Shown in pieces: positions 16,168 through 24,831 of a DNA stretch of 29,663 nt. How positions within the stretch are numbered: position 1 is the stretch's first letter; every line of letters begins with the position of its first letter. A program made the position numbers and the translations under genes. Origin of the DNA: Christensenella sp. UBA5394 (lineage in GTDB: Bacteria > Bacillota > Clostridia > Christensenellales > CAG-138); assembly GCA_002409725.1 (NCBI GenBank), contig DHOI01000088.1, positions 1-29,663 of the forward strand, written 5' to 3'. Below the pieces are notes generated by a model that saw nothing but the letters and a program-made list of their open reading frames with translations, made no database searches and had not been told where the DNA came from.

Positions 16168-18507
16168 ATGGGTATTGGAAAAGAAGTAAAAAAGATCGAC
16201 GCTGTGCAGAAGGTAAACGGCACGGCCAAATTTGTGGAGGATATGCTGCCGCAGGGTGCGCTGCATGCGAAGATATTACATAGCACCATCGCCAATGGAC
16301 TGGTAAAGAGCATAGATTGCACAGAGGCCTGGAAGGTGCCCGGCGTACAGGCCATCATCACCTGCTTCGACGTGCCGCAAACGGAATACGCCACAGCCGG
16401 GCACCCTCTTTCCCTGGACCCCAATCATGAGGATGTGAAGGATCGGTTGATCCTGAGCAGGCGCGTGCGCTTTTATGGTGATGAGATCGCGGCCGTGGCC
16501 GCTACGGATCCATTGTCCGCCCGCAAGGCGGTGGAGCGCATCCGGGTGCAGTATGAGGAATACGCCCCCCTGCTCACGCCGGAGGCCGCCATCGGCGCCC
16601 AGCCCCTCAACCCCGCCTATCCCACCAACGAGCTGGCCAGGCTGGATTTTTCTATCGAAGGGTCCGAAGTCACCTGGGGAAAGGCCTCCTTTGCTACGGG
16701 GGCGCGGATCGCTGGCCGGCAAGACTTGGTTGCGGATCATTTCTATGTACCCGCGGTCCATGGGGCTCACATTGAGACCAACGGCTGCTTCGCTTATATG
16801 GATGGCCCCAAGATGGTGGTGGTGACGAGTAACCAAGTGCCCTTCACTGCCCGGCGTAACATCGCCAACGCTTTGGAAATGCCCCTGGGACAGGTGCGGG
16901 TCATCAAGCCGTATATGGGGGGCGGCTTCGGCAATAAGCAGGATACCCTGTATGAGCCCATCGCGGCCCTGCTCTGCAAAAAGCTGGGCGGCAAGTGCGT
17001 ATCCCTCATCATGACTCGGGAGGAGACCTTCGTTTGCAGCCGTACCCGCCACGCTATGGATATTTTCACCAGCCTGGAGGTGGATGGGGAGGGCCGCATG
17101 AAAAAACGCGCCATCCGCATCAATGCAAACGGCGGCGCGTATGCGGCCCATGGGCATGCCATCACAGCCTATGCTGTTACCAACTATTTCCAGACTTATG
17201 CGGCGGAGGATGTGCAGATCGGTGAATCTTCCACAGCCTATACCAACCTGCCCTCGGCGGCGGCCCTAAGAGGCTACGGCATACCCCAGCTGGCCTTTGC
17301 CATGGAAAGCCAGATGGACGACCTGGCGGTGAAGCTGGGCATGGATCCCATCGCCTTGCGGCGGCTGAACATGATGCAAAACGGCTTCCTGGATCCCTTC
17401 GACCATTTCGTGGTGAAAAGCTGCGGCCTGGGGGATTGCGTGGATAAAGGGGAGGCGGCCGTGAACTGGTCTGCGAAGCGGGCGGAATACGATGCTTTCA
17501 ATAAGACCTCCAAAAAGATCAAAAAGGGCCTAGGCATGGCCATCTTCTCCTATAAGACCGGCGTGTATCCCCTGCAGATCGAAAACGCGGCCTGCCGCAT
17601 CATCCTCAACGAGGATGGTACTGCCCAAATCCAAGTCGGTGCCACGGACCTTGGCCAGGGTTCGGACACGGTGTTTACCCAGATCGCTTCCGAGATACTT
17701 ACCATCCCGGAGGAGCGGCTTTTCCTCCTTTCCTTCCAGGATACGGACCATACCCCCTATGATGCAGGCGCTTACGCATCCCGGCAGACCTATGTATCCG
17801 GCGGGGCTGTGAAGAAGGCGGCTCTGCTTATGAAGGAAAAACTTCTGGAGCGGGCTGCGAGCATACATGGCCGACAGGCCGGGGAATTAACACTGCGGGA
17901 TGGGTGGATCGTGGAGGAAAAAAGCGGAGAGCCCCTGGCCAGCATCGCAGGGGTTGCGGCCTATATGCAATATTGCAACGATCATGTCCTGCACACCGAG
18001 CATCTCACGGCGGAGGCCACCTATACCTGTATGAGCAACACCTTTGCCTTTGGGGCCTGCTTTGCCGATGTGGAGGTGGATGTGCCCCTGGGCAAGGTGA
18101 AGATCAACCGGATCGTCAACGTGCACGACAGCGGCACCATCCTCAACCCCCAGCTGGCCCGGGCACAGGTTCACGGCGGCATCGCGATGGGCGTGGGTTA
18201 CGCCCTGGGTGAGCAGCTGCTTTATGATCCCAATACGGGCCGTATGCGCAACGATAATCTCCTGGATTATAAGATCCCCACCAGCATGGACGTGCCACCC
18301 ATGGAGACCCATTTCGTGGAGACCTATGAGCCCACCGGCCCCTTTGGCAACAAGGCCCTGGGAGAGCCCCCCCTGATACCCCAGGCTCCGGCCATCCGCA
18401 ACGCCGTGCTGCACGCTACCGGCGTTTCCATCCGCTCTCTGCCCATGTCTCCCCAGAACCTGGTGGCGGCATTCATTGAGGCGGGCCTTATCAACGAGGA
18501 CGAGTAA
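16168..18507 (+). CDS. xdhA: Xanthine dehydrogenase, molybdenum-binding subunit
   Basis: A 779-residue protein close in plan to E. coli XdhA (about 750). It oxidises hypoxanthine and xanthine at the molybdenum-pterin centre; the reverse reduction of urate is also possible in anaerobes. Visible motifs: the molybdopterin loop GGGFGNKQD from Gly251, ALRGYGIPQ with Arg368, the GATDLGQGSDT segment with Gln497, and the catalytic glutamate Glu733 in LGEPPLIP. AGGAGG lies six bases before the ATG. The FAD and iron-sulphur subunits follow directly, which is the order in the E. coli three-subunit enzyme. No cofactor-inserting chaperone (XdhC/PucA type) is seen in the window. Other molybdenum hydroxylases share the fold, but the deaminase context favours purines. 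Confidence 0.92.
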   Translation: MGIGKEVKKIDAVQKVNGTAKFVEDMLPQGALHAKILHSTIANGLVKSIDCTEAWKVPGVQAIITCFDVPQTEYATAGHPLSLDPNHEDVKDRLILSRRVRFYGDEIAAVAATDPLSARKAVERIRVQYEEYAPLLTPEAAIGAQPLNPAYPTNELARLDFSIEGSEVTWGKASFATGARIAGRQDLVADHFYVPAVHGAHIETNGCFAYMDGPKMVVVTSNQVPFTARRNIANALEMPLGQVRVIKPYMGGGFGNKQDTLYEPIAALLCKKLGGKCVSLIMTREETFVCSRTRHAMDIFTSLEVDGEGRMKKRAIRINANGGAYAAHGHAITAYAVTNYFQTYAAEDVQIGESSTAYTNLPSAAALRGYGIPQLAFAMESQMDDLAVKLGMDPIALRRLNMMQNGFLDPFDHFVVKSCGLGDCVDKGEAAVNWSAKRAEYDAFNKTSKKIKKGLGMAIFSYKTGVYPLQIENAACRIILNEDGTAQIQVGATDLGQGSDTVFTQIASEILTIPEERLFLLSFQDTDHTPYDAGAYASRQTYVSGGAVKKAALLMKEKLLERAASIHGRQAGELTLRDGWIVEEKSGEPLASIAGVAAYMQYCNDHVLHTEHLTAEATYTCMSNTFAFGACFADVEVDVPLGKVKINRIVNVHDSGTILNPQLARAQVHGGIAMGVGYALGEQLLYDPNTGRMRNDNLLDYKIPTSMDVPPMETHFVETYEPTGPFGNKALGEPPLIPQAPAIRNAVLHATGVSIRSLPMSPQNLVAAFIEAGLINEDE

Positions 18508-18524
18508 AGGAGGGAAGGTTCCCC

Positions 18525-19415
18525 ATGTACGATATAAAAGAAACATATCGGGCCCATAGCATTGAAGAGGCCCTGGCCCTTCTCGAAGGGCACCCGGGCG
18601 CCGTGCTTGTAAACGGCGGTACGGATGTGATGATCCGCATGAAGGAAGGCAAGTTGACGGATGCGGTGCTGATCAGTATCATGGATGTGCCGGAAATAAT
18701 AGGGATCTCCTTGCGGGAAAATGGCGATATTGCCATCGGCGCGGGAACCTGCTTCCAGGACATCTATCATAATGAAGTCATCCGCGGGGCCGTGCCCGCC
18801 CTGGCCCATGCGGCAAATCAGGTTGGCAGCCCCCAGATACGGCATGTAGCCACCATCGGCGGAAACCTGTGCAACGGCGCGGTCAGCGCGGATAGTGTAC
18901 CCATCCTCCTGGCCATGAACGCAGAGCTTGAATTGGCCGGGGCCCAAGGCACCAGGCGGGTGGCCCTAACCCAATTCCACACAGGGCCGGGCAAGACCGT
19001 GCTGCAAAAGGGCAGGGAGCTGCTCACGACCATAGTCATCCCCAAGGAAGAATACGCCGGGCGCTATGGGAGCTACATCAAATTCGGCCAGCGCAACGCC
19101 ATGGAGATCGCCACCCTGGGCGCAGCCGTTTGCCTCAAGCTGCAGGCGAATAAAACCCGCCTGGAGGATATCCGCATCGCCTTCTCCGTGGCTGGCCCCA
19201 CGCCTCTGCGCTGCGCTAAGACCGAGGCGGCCCTTAAAGGTATGGCCCTTACGGGGGATATGGTCAAGGCTCTGCGACAGGGCGTGATCCAAGAGGTCCA
19301 GCCCAGGGACAGCTGGCGCGCATCCAAGCAGCTGCGGCTGCAATTGGTGAAGGAGCTGGGTGAGCGGGCTTTGCGACAGGCTGCGGAAGAAGCAGGAGGA
19401 ACTATCCATGATTAA
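18525..19415 (+). CDS. xdhB: Xanthine dehydrogenase, FAD-binding subunit
   Basis: A 296-residue FAD subunit (E. coli XdhB is about 292). FAD-binding segments are VNGGTDVMIRMKEGK (from residue 29) and ATIGGNLCNGAVSADSVP (about 109-126), both typical of the CO-dehydrogenase flavoprotein family. The C-terminal part (about 180-290) matches the CODH C-terminal domain (SVAGPTPLRCAKTEAALKG). AAGGAGGG precedes the ATG. It takes electrons from the iron-sulphur subunit and gives them to NAD or another acceptor; the acceptor cannot be read here. It overlaps the next gene by eight bases. Confidence 0.92.
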   Translation: MYDIKETYRAHSIEEALALLEGHPGAVLVNGGTDVMIRMKEGKLTDAVLISIMDVPEIIGISLRENGDIAIGAGTCFQDIYHNEVIRGAVPALAHAANQVGSPQIRHVATIGGNLCNGAVSADSVPILLAMNAELELAGAQGTRRVALTQFHTGPGKTVLQKGRELLTTIVIPKEEYAGRYGSYIKFGQRNAMEIATLGAAVCLKLQANKTRLEDIRIAFSVAGPTPLRCAKTEAALKGMALTGDMVKALRQGVIQEVQPRDSWRASKQLRLQLVKELGERALRQAAEEAGGTIHD

Positions 19416-19890
19416 AACTATTCATTTGACTGTGAACGGCCGGGCCGTGGAACTAGGCGTGGACCAGCGCGAAAGCCTGACGGATACCCTCCGAAACCGG
19501 TTGGGCTTGACCAGCGTGAAAAAAGGCTGCGAGGCGGGGGAATGTGGGGCTTGCACGGTGCTGCTGGATGGGAAAAGCGTAAACAGCTGCATCTACTTAT
19601 CCGTTTGGGCGGATGGCCACAGCATCCTCACGGTGGAGGGCCTAACGAAGGAGAACGGTGAGCTTCACCCCATCCAGCAGGCTTTCGTGGAGGAGGCGGC
19701 GATCCAGTGCGGCTTTTGCACGCCGGGCCTCGTAATGACCGGGGTGGAGATCGCCAATTCCGGCAAGACCTATACCCGGGAGGAGCTTAGAGAGCTGATA
19801 TCCGGTCATTTATGCCGCTGCACAGGCTATGAGAATATTTTGAATGCCCTAGAAAGGGTCGTAGGAAGGAAAGAAAATGGCACATTATGA
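19408..19890 (+). CDS. xdhC: Xanthine dehydrogenase, iron-sulphur subunit
   Basis: A 160-residue protein with two [2Fe-2S] domains. The plant-ferredoxin-like cluster ligands are Cys41, Cys46, Cys49 (CEAGECGAC) and Cys61. The second, helical domain has Cys101, Cys104 (CGFC), Cys136 and Cys138 (CRC). All eight ligands are present. It carries electrons from the molybdenum site to FAD. ATG 19408 is used because AGGAGG is nine bases upstream, inside the end of the FAD-subunit gene; an upstream in-frame start would only add sequence translated from that gene in another frame. The symbol follows E. coli usage, where xdhC is the iron-sulphur subunit and not the maturation factor of other bacteria. 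Confidence 0.92.
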   Translation: MIKTIHLTVNGRAVELGVDQRESLTDTLRNRLGLTSVKKGCEAGECGACTVLLDGKSVNSCIYLSVWADGHSILTVEGLTKENGELHPIQQAFVEEAAIQCGFCTPGLVMTGVEIANSGKTYTREELRELISGHLCRCTGYENILNALERVVGRKENGTL

Positions 19891-20365
19891 GGAATACCTG
19901 CGCCTGGCCAATGCAATGGCCAAAAAGGCCCGTCAATCCGGCAACACACCCTTTGGGGCCGTGCTGGTGGATGCAGGCGGGGTTGTGCTGATGGAGCAGG
20001 GGAACGAGGAAGGGGATTTGGGGGACGCTACGGCCCATGCGGAAATGCGGCTGGCATCCCGCGCGAGTCGGGCTTTTTCCAAAGAAAAGCTATGGGGCTG
20101 CACCCTGTATACCACCTGCGAGCCCTGCCCCATGTGCACGGGTGGCATCTATTGGGCAAACATCGGCCGCATCGTGTATGGCGTGTCGGAAGAGCGGCTG
20201 CTGGAGCTTACAGGCAGCGATGATAAGAACCCCACCTTTTCCATGGGCGCGGCCGCGGTGATCAAGGCCGGACAAAAGCCGATCGAGCTGATTGGCCCCG
20301 TGGCGAACGTGGAGGCCGAGATCGTGGAGGTTCACGCCGGATTTTGGAACAAGGTAGGGGAGTAA
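19877..20365 (+). CDS. Guanine-deaminase-like enzyme of the cytidine deaminase superfamily
   Basis: A 162-residue zinc hydrolase. The zinc site is His54 with catalytic Glu56 (TAHAEM) and Cys84, Cys87 (TTCEPCPMC). Length and the phrase GGIYWANIGRIVYGVS resemble the small guanine deaminase GuaD of Bacillus, which turns guanine into xanthine. The same fold is used by tRNA adenosine deaminase and cytosine deaminases, so the substrate is inferred from its place between xanthine dehydrogenase and adenine deaminase. It overlaps the iron-sulphur-subunit gene by 14 bases with GGAAGGA before the ATG. Confidence 0.82.
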   Translation: MAHYEEYLRLANAMAKKARQSGNTPFGAVLVDAGGVVLMEQGNEEGDLGDATAHAEMRLASRASRAFSKEKLWGCTLYTTCEPCPMCTGGIYWANIGRIVYGVSEERLLELTGSDDKNPTFSMGAAAVIKAGQKPIELIGPVANVEAEIVEVHAGFWNKVGE

Positions 20366-20376
20366 GGGGAAGAACT

Positions 20377-22152
20377 ATGCGCACATTCGAAGAGATTCGC
20401 GATACGGTACGGGCCGGGCTAGGGCAGCTGGTCTGCGACCTGAAACTGGAAAACGTACAACTGGTAAATGTGTTCTCCGGCGAGATCTATCCCACGGATA
20501 TCTATATCCGTGGTGGCCGGGTGGTATCCATTTGTCCGGATGCAGAGCTGGAGGCCAAGGAGATCATCCCCTGTGGGAGGCGGTTTGCCGTGCCCGGGTT
20601 CATCGATACGCACATGCACTTTGAAACCACCATGCTCTCCCCCGAGGCTCTGGCAGCCATTGTGGTACCCAAGGGCACCACCACCCTCTGTGCGGACTTG
20701 ATGGAGATCGCTAACGTGGCGGGCGAGGAAGGGATCAAGGCCATGCTGGATTCCATGGACCGACTGCCATACCGCATGCTCATCGAGGTATCCTCCCGGG
20801 TGCCAACGGCCCCCGGCCTGGAGACCACGGGGGCTACCCTGGGCTCTGCGGAGGTGGCCCGCATTATGGATTGGCCTGAAAGCGTGAGCCTGGGGGAAAT
20901 AGATCCTTCCAAAATATTGTTTGGCAAGGATGAATACTTGCATAAAATCGCGGATACCCTGGCCCGCCGCAAGATTGTGAACGGCCACGCTATCGGCCGC
21001 ATGGGCCAAGAGCTGAACGTATACGCCTCTAGCGGCGTTTCGGACGATCACGAGACCGTGAATGGCGAAGAGATGCTGGCCCGCCTGCGGGTGGGCATGC
21101 GAGTGCTGATCCGGGAGGGAAGCACGGAGCGCAACGCGGATGAGCTGCTACGCGCCGTTTTGGATGCAGGCGTGCCCCTGGATGGCCTTTGCTTCTGCAC
21201 GGATGATAAGCACCCTACGGAGATACGGCAAGAAGGCCACATCAACTATATTGTGCGCAGGGCCATTCAGCTCGGCATGCGGCCCATGGACGCCATCCGC
21301 ATCGCTACCATCAACGCGGCCCGCCATTTCCGCTTGGAGGATGAGATCGGCTCTATCACGCCGGGCCGCAAGGCGGATATCCTGCTGGTAGATTCGCTGG
21401 AAGAAATGGAGCCCGTGGCCGTGTTTTACGAGGGACGGATGGTGGCCCAAGAGGGCGGCTTGCTGGCGGAATGTCCTGTGCGGGAATATCCTGCCTGGAT
21501 TATGGATACCGTGCACCTGAAAAACCCCATCACCGCCGCCTCCTTTGCCCTGCCCACAAAAGCAGCCGGACCCAAGGCCAAGGTATGGGCCATCGGCCTG
21601 ATCGACCGGCAGATCATCAACCACCGCCTTCTGGCGGAGGTGCCGGTGGTGGATGGGGCGCTTCGGCAGGATGTGGAGGCCGATCTATTGAAGCTGGCCA
21701 TCGTGGAGCGGTATGGGAAGAACGGCAATGTGGGGGTGGGCTTTGTAAAGGGCTTCGGCCTGAAAAAGGGAGCTATCGCCTTCTCCACCAGCCACGATCA
21801 TCACAACATCGCCGTGGCTGGAACCAATGATGAAGATATTGCCTTGGCTGTGAACGAGGTGGCCCGCCTGCACGGCGGCCTGGCCGTGGTCTCTGACGGC
21901 CGCGTGCGCGCAGGCATGCGCCTGGCAATCGGCGGCCTGATGAGCGAGAAAGGGGCGGAGGCTGTTATGGCGGAGCTGGACGAGGTGAATCGGGCCGCGG
22001 CGGAGCTGGGTTGCCCGCTCCCCGCGCCATTTATGACCCTTAGCTTCATCTCCCTGCCCACTGTACCCGAGCTAGGGCTCACAGACCTGGGCCTGGTGGA
22101 TGTGCTGGCTCACAAGATCATTCCCTTGGAGGCCGAAGAACCGGAAGCTTGA
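20377..22152 (+). CDS. ade: Adenine deaminase
   Basis: A 591-residue amidohydrolase, the usual length for Ade/AdeC (EC 3.5.4.2). It hydrolyses adenine to hypoxanthine and ammonia. The metal-binding HxH is DTHMH (His79, His81) after PGFI. Then come CADLMEIANVAG, NGHAIGR, SGVSDDHE and the C-terminal adenine deaminase domain (about 420-585), with STSHDHHNIAVAG. ATG 20377 follows AAGGGGAAG; an in-frame TTG inside the preceding gene is less likely. It is the last gene of the operon and is followed by a strong terminator. Its hypoxanthine product is a substrate of the xanthine dehydrogenase encoded upstream. Confidence 0.95.
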   Translation: MRTFEEIRDTVRAGLGQLVCDLKLENVQLVNVFSGEIYPTDIYIRGGRVVSICPDAELEAKEIIPCGRRFAVPGFIDTHMHFETTMLSPEALAAIVVPKGTTTLCADLMEIANVAGEEGIKAMLDSMDRLPYRMLIEVSSRVPTAPGLETTGATLGSAEVARIMDWPESVSLGEIDPSKILFGKDEYLHKIADTLARRKIVNGHAIGRMGQELNVYASSGVSDDHETVNGEEMLARLRVGMRVLIREGSTERNADELLRAVLDAGVPLDGLCFCTDDKHPTEIRQEGHINYIVRRAIQLGMRPMDAIRIATINAARHFRLEDEIGSITPGRKADILLVDSLEEMEPVAVFYEGRMVAQEGGLLAECPVREYPAWIMDTVHLKNPITAASFALPTKAAGPKAKVWAIGLIDRQIINHRLLAEVPVVDGALRQDVEADLLKLAIVERYGKNGNVGVGFVKGFGLKKGAIAFSTSHDHHNIAVAGTNDEDIALAVNEVARLHGGLAVVSDGRVRAGMRLAIGGLMSEKGAEAVMAELDEVNRAAAELGCPLPAPFMTLSFISLPTVPELGLTDLGLVDVLAHKIIPLEAEEPEA

Positions 22153-22194
22153 TCGGCGGCTTATGACGAAGCCGACAACAGGACTATGCCCGCA

Positions 22195-22231
22195 TAATAA
22201 ATCCCCCCGGCTTCGCCGGGGGGACTTATTA
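22195..22231. terminator. Two-way intrinsic terminator between converging operons
   Basis: The perfect core stem 22202-22211 with 22215-22224 (C-rich arm, TTC loop) extends after one mismatch into AATAA/TTATT. The A-rich left and T-rich right flanks serve both strands, ending the purine operon from the left and the uracil permease transcript from the right. Confidence 0.85.
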
Positions 22232-22340
22232 TATATACACGCTTTTGCAACTGCTTACCGCATGCCCATGTGTAGCCCAGTAAACATTTTGGAATCCGAG
22301 CTATGCAACCGGGCAATAGCCTTTGCAAACCATACCTGGC

Positions 22341-23720
22341 TTACTCCGCGGTCTTTTTCTTCTCACCGATGGAGAGAAGCAGATTTAGGAGGATGCCGAA
22401 GATGGCTGCGCCGGCAACGGCGGGGATGCCGATGCCGAAGAAGTTGATCGTGCCGCCAAAGGTGTAGTGAATACCAAGGCCCAGCACCATGATGCTGGCG
22501 ATGACGGCGATGTTCTTGGAGGAGAACATGTCGCACTTCTTGTCGATCAGGATCGCGACGCCCTGGGCGGCGATGGCGCCGAAGAGGTAGATTTCCAGCC
22601 CGCCGATGACGGGGAGGGGGATGCCGTAGATGACCCGGATGAGGGGCGTGAAGCAGGACATGATCATAGCCATAACGGAGGCTACGATCAGGACGGGCAC
22701 GCTGAACACACGGGTGATGGCCATGGTGCTGATGTTTTCGCCATAGTTGGTCCCGGCCGGGCCGCCGATGAAGCCGGCGACCATGTCGCAGATACCGTCG
22801 CCGATCAGGTTCTTATCCAGCAGCGCGACCATGTCGTACTTTTTATCCACTCCTTTTTCGCGGGCAATGTCATTGACGTAGATGTCTAATTGGTAAACAT
22901 GGGCCGTGGATTCAGGGATGGTGGCGATAGCAATGGGCATGATGGCCGCGACGGCCGCCCAGGATATTTTAGGCAGGGAGAAGGCAGGCAGCGCAAAGAG
23001 GCTGCCGCTGCCCAGCTTCCAGGTGGAAGCTGCCAGCGCCTGGGCAGGTAAGGAACGGAACAGGTTGTAATCGGCGCCGCCGATGGCGTAGATAATCACG
23101 GCGACAAGGCATCCAAAGGTTGCGCCTAACAGCAGCGGTAGCTGACCGAGGAAGCCCTTGAGGTACTTGGAGAAAAAGACGGTGGAGAGAAGCGTTGCCA
23201 GGGATACGATCCAGACGGCCTGGGGCTGCCCGGCGGCGGGCGCCGCATCGGAGAGGGCGTTACCGGCAAGGGTGAGGCCGATGATCATGGCAACAGGGCC
23301 CGTTACGCAGGGGGGCAGAATCTTTTCTACAGCACCCCGACCGGCCAGGCGCACCAGAAAACCTGCGGCAATGGAGATCAAGCCGGAGGAGATGATGCCG
23401 AATTGTGCGATCTGGATAGCCTCTTTAGGCAGGATCCCATCGACGGGGGCGAAACCCTGCGCGGCAATGAGGCCGGAAATGGCGGATAGATAGGCAAAGC
23501 TGGAACCATAGTATAGGGGAAGCTTTTTTCCGGTGATGAGCGTGAAGCATATCGTTGCCAGGCCGCTGGCAAAGATGGTGGTGGAAACCTGGAATCCGGT
23601 GATGAGGGCCACCGTTATAGTGGCGGGGAACATGACGATGACCTGTTGCAAGGCATACAGGAGGAGTTTGCCAACCGGCGGCTTTTCGTCTGGCAGATAA
23701 CCAACTTTCGTTTTGTTCAT
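22341..23720 (-). CDS. Uracil permease (NCS2 / UraA family)
   Basis: A 459-residue membrane protein with about 12-14 helices. The N-terminus KPPVGKLLLYALQQVIVMF is the usual NCS2 opening. The central substrate segments PESTAHVYQLDIYVND and GFIGGPAGTNYGENISTMAIT are the NCS2 signature regions, and the Glu and Asn-Tyr-Gly-Glu positions match uracil permeases. It imports uracil with protons. AAGGAG lies before the ATG. It is the second gene after pyrR (47 bases apart), as in Bacillus pyrR-pyrP, so the PyrR leader upstream should control it. That pairing favours uracil over xanthine as substrate. Confidence 0.92.
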   Translation of the reverse strand: MNKTKVGYLPDEKPPVGKLLLYALQQVIVMFPATITVALITGFQVSTTIFASGLATICFTLITGKKLPLYYGSSFAYLSAISGLIAAQGFAPVDGILPKEAIQIAQFGIISSGLISIAAGFLVRLAGRGAVEKILPPCVTGPVAMIIGLTLAGNALSDAAPAAGQPQAVWIVSLATLLSTVFFSKYLKGFLGQLPLLLGATFGCLVAVIIYAIGGADYNLFRSLPAQALAASTWKLGSGSLFALPAFSLPKISWAAVAAIMPIAIATIPESTAHVYQLDIYVNDIAREKGVDKKYDMVALLDKNLIGDGICDMVAGFIGGPAGTNYGENISTMAITRVFSVPVLIVASVMAMIMSCFTPLIRVIYGIPLPVIGGLEIYLFGAIAAQGVAILIDKKCDMFSSKNIAVIASIMVLGLGIHYTFGGTINFFGIGIPAVAGAAIFGILLNLLLSIGEKKKTAE

Positions 23721-23767
23721 GCTGTTTACGACTCCTTATGATTTATTATAATTATAAATATAATTAT

Positions 23768-24313
23768 CTATCGATTCCCCAAGCCCATCAGGCACACGCG
23801 CGTTTCATTATCAAAAGGCGGTATGCGTACTTCTATCAGTTCAGAGTTGGAGGTGGGAACGTTTTTCCCCACAAAATCGGCACGGATAGGCAGTTCCCGG
23901 TGCCCACGGTCAATCAGAACGGCGAGCAAAATCGCTTTGGGCCGGCCGCAGGTAATAACGGCTTCCATGCCTGCCCGGGCTGTCCGTCCGGTAAAAAGCA
24001 CATCGTCCACCAGAACGATCACCTTTCCCGTCACGTCAAAGGGCAGGTCGGATCTGTGCCATACCGGGGAATCGTCCACGGTTGTTAGATCGTCCCGGTA
24101 ATACTTGATGTCCACGCTGGTGCAGGGAACATCCACCTGTTCGATTTTGCGGATATTATCCTGTATGATTTCCGCCAGAATTTCGCCCCGGCGCTTGATT
24201 CCCACAAGACACAAATCATCGGTGCCTTTATTTTTTTCAACGATTTCATGGGTGATGCGCGTAAGAGCCCTGCGGATGGCCATTTCATCCATTAGTTCTG
24301 CTTTGAATTCCAA
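23768..24313 (-). CDS. pyrR: PyrR: pyrimidine operon RNA-binding attenuator / uracil phosphoribosyltransferase
   Basis: A 181-residue protein, the family's normal length. The PRPP-binding loop VLVDDVLFTGRTAR is at about residues 100-113, and other PyrR segments include KAELMDEMAIRRALTRITHEI and DDLCLVGIKRRG. It binds pyr mRNA when UMP is plentiful and also makes UMP from uracil and PRPP. The start is TTG 24313: AAAGGAGG lies seven bases upstream and the product then has the standard N-terminus; an in-frame ATG at 24364 would translate the attenuator hairpin. The leader carries its own PyrR target (24400-24432), so the gene is autoregulated. Confidence 0.95.
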   Translation of the reverse strand: MEFKAELMDEMAIRRALTRITHEIVEKNKGTDDLCLVGIKRRGEILAEIIQDNIRKIEQVDVPCTSVDIKYYRDDLTTVDDSPVWHRSDLPFDVTGKVIVLVDDVLFTGRTARAGMEAVITCGRPKAILLAVLIDRGHRELPIRADFVGKNVPTSNSELIEVRIPPFDNETRVCLMGLGNR

Positions 24314-24330
24314 AATCCCGCCTCCTTTCA

Positions 24331-24361
24331 AAATAAATAACCTTGCCGGTTTCCGGCAAGG
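24331..24361 (-). terminator. Attenuator hairpin in the pyrR leader
   Basis: On the minus strand a perfect nine-base-pair stem (24361-24353 with 24349-24341), an AAA loop, then TTATTTATTT (24340-24331). It lies between the promoter and the pyrR ribosome binding site, so transcription can end before any gene. Its 5' arm can pair instead with leader bases 24409-24403 (seven pairs), giving an antiterminator. Confidence 0.85.
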
Positions 24362-24399
24362 CACTCAATTACACAGAATATACCTATTGTGCTATAAGT

Positions 24400-24432
24400 G
24401 TTTTGCCGGCATCTCTGTACCGGGTTAAAAAC
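24400..24432 (-). promoter_or_regulatory. PyrR-binding stem-loop in the pyrR leader
   Basis: On the minus strand: lower stem GTTTT/AAAAC, an A-containing internal bulge, upper stem CCGGTA/TGCCGG including a U-G wobble, and hexaloop CAGAGA (24417-24412). The known PyrR target has hexaloop CNGNGA and the consensus ARUCCNGNGAGGYU. This site keeps the loop and the wobble, while a C-G pair is replaced by A-U and an A-U pair by G-C. Confidence 0.82.
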
Positions 24433-24445
24433 AGTTATCTTTGAT

Positions 24446-24474
24446 ACTATAAAACATTAAACCCTGGAAGTCAA
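24446..24474 (-). promoter_or_regulatory. Sigma-A promoter of pyrR-uracil permease operon
   Basis: TTGACT (24474-24469), spacer of 17, TATAGT (24451-24446). Transcription would start near 24439, giving a leader of about 125 bases before the TTG start. Confidence 0.85.
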
Positions 24475-24484
24475 GCGGAATGGT

Positions 24485-24744
24485 CAAATTTCTACATATT
24501 TTTGAATCAGCGCAATATGCCTCGCTTGCGGGAGGAAGACAAGGAAGCGGAAAACATCAAGCGTAGCATAGAGATGGTCTTCGCACGGAGAGGAGGAACG
24601 GCCACCGTCAGTTCGGTGGTAAGGGCGGCTGCTTCGGCTATCCAAGCCTTGAGAGGTACAGACTATCTCCGAGTTGAAAAAGAAGAAAAGCCGCCTGAGG
24701 GCCACGGTACAATAGGGAGAATTTAAGAAGCGCAACCGAATACA
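24485..24744. other. Stretch without a convincing gene
   Basis: Between the pyrR promoter and the kinase terminator nothing is convincingly coding. A plus-strand frame (about 24517-24726, charged helical composition) and overlapping minus-strand frames are open, but none has a ribosome binding site or a recognisable motif. It may be an old gene remnant or an intergenic element. Confidence 0.4.
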
Positions 24745-24784
24745 GAAAAAGAAAACTGGGAGCCTTATCTTTAGGGCGCTCAGT
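24745..24784 (-). terminator. Intrinsic terminator of the LytTR two-component operon
   Basis: On the minus strand an imperfect ten-position stem (24784-24775 with 24764-24755, two mismatches) is followed by TTTTCTTTTT (24754-24745). It lies about 50 bases after the kinase stop codon. Confidence 0.6.
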
Positions 24785-24831
24785 CTTTTCTCTTTATGTT
24801 TGCGATCCACTCCTGCACAACCGATGCAGCG

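Noticed and set aside
16276..17157. Minus-strand open frame of 293 codons opposite xdhA
   Set aside because: GC-rich third positions open the opposite frame; xdhA is certain from its motifs and operon.
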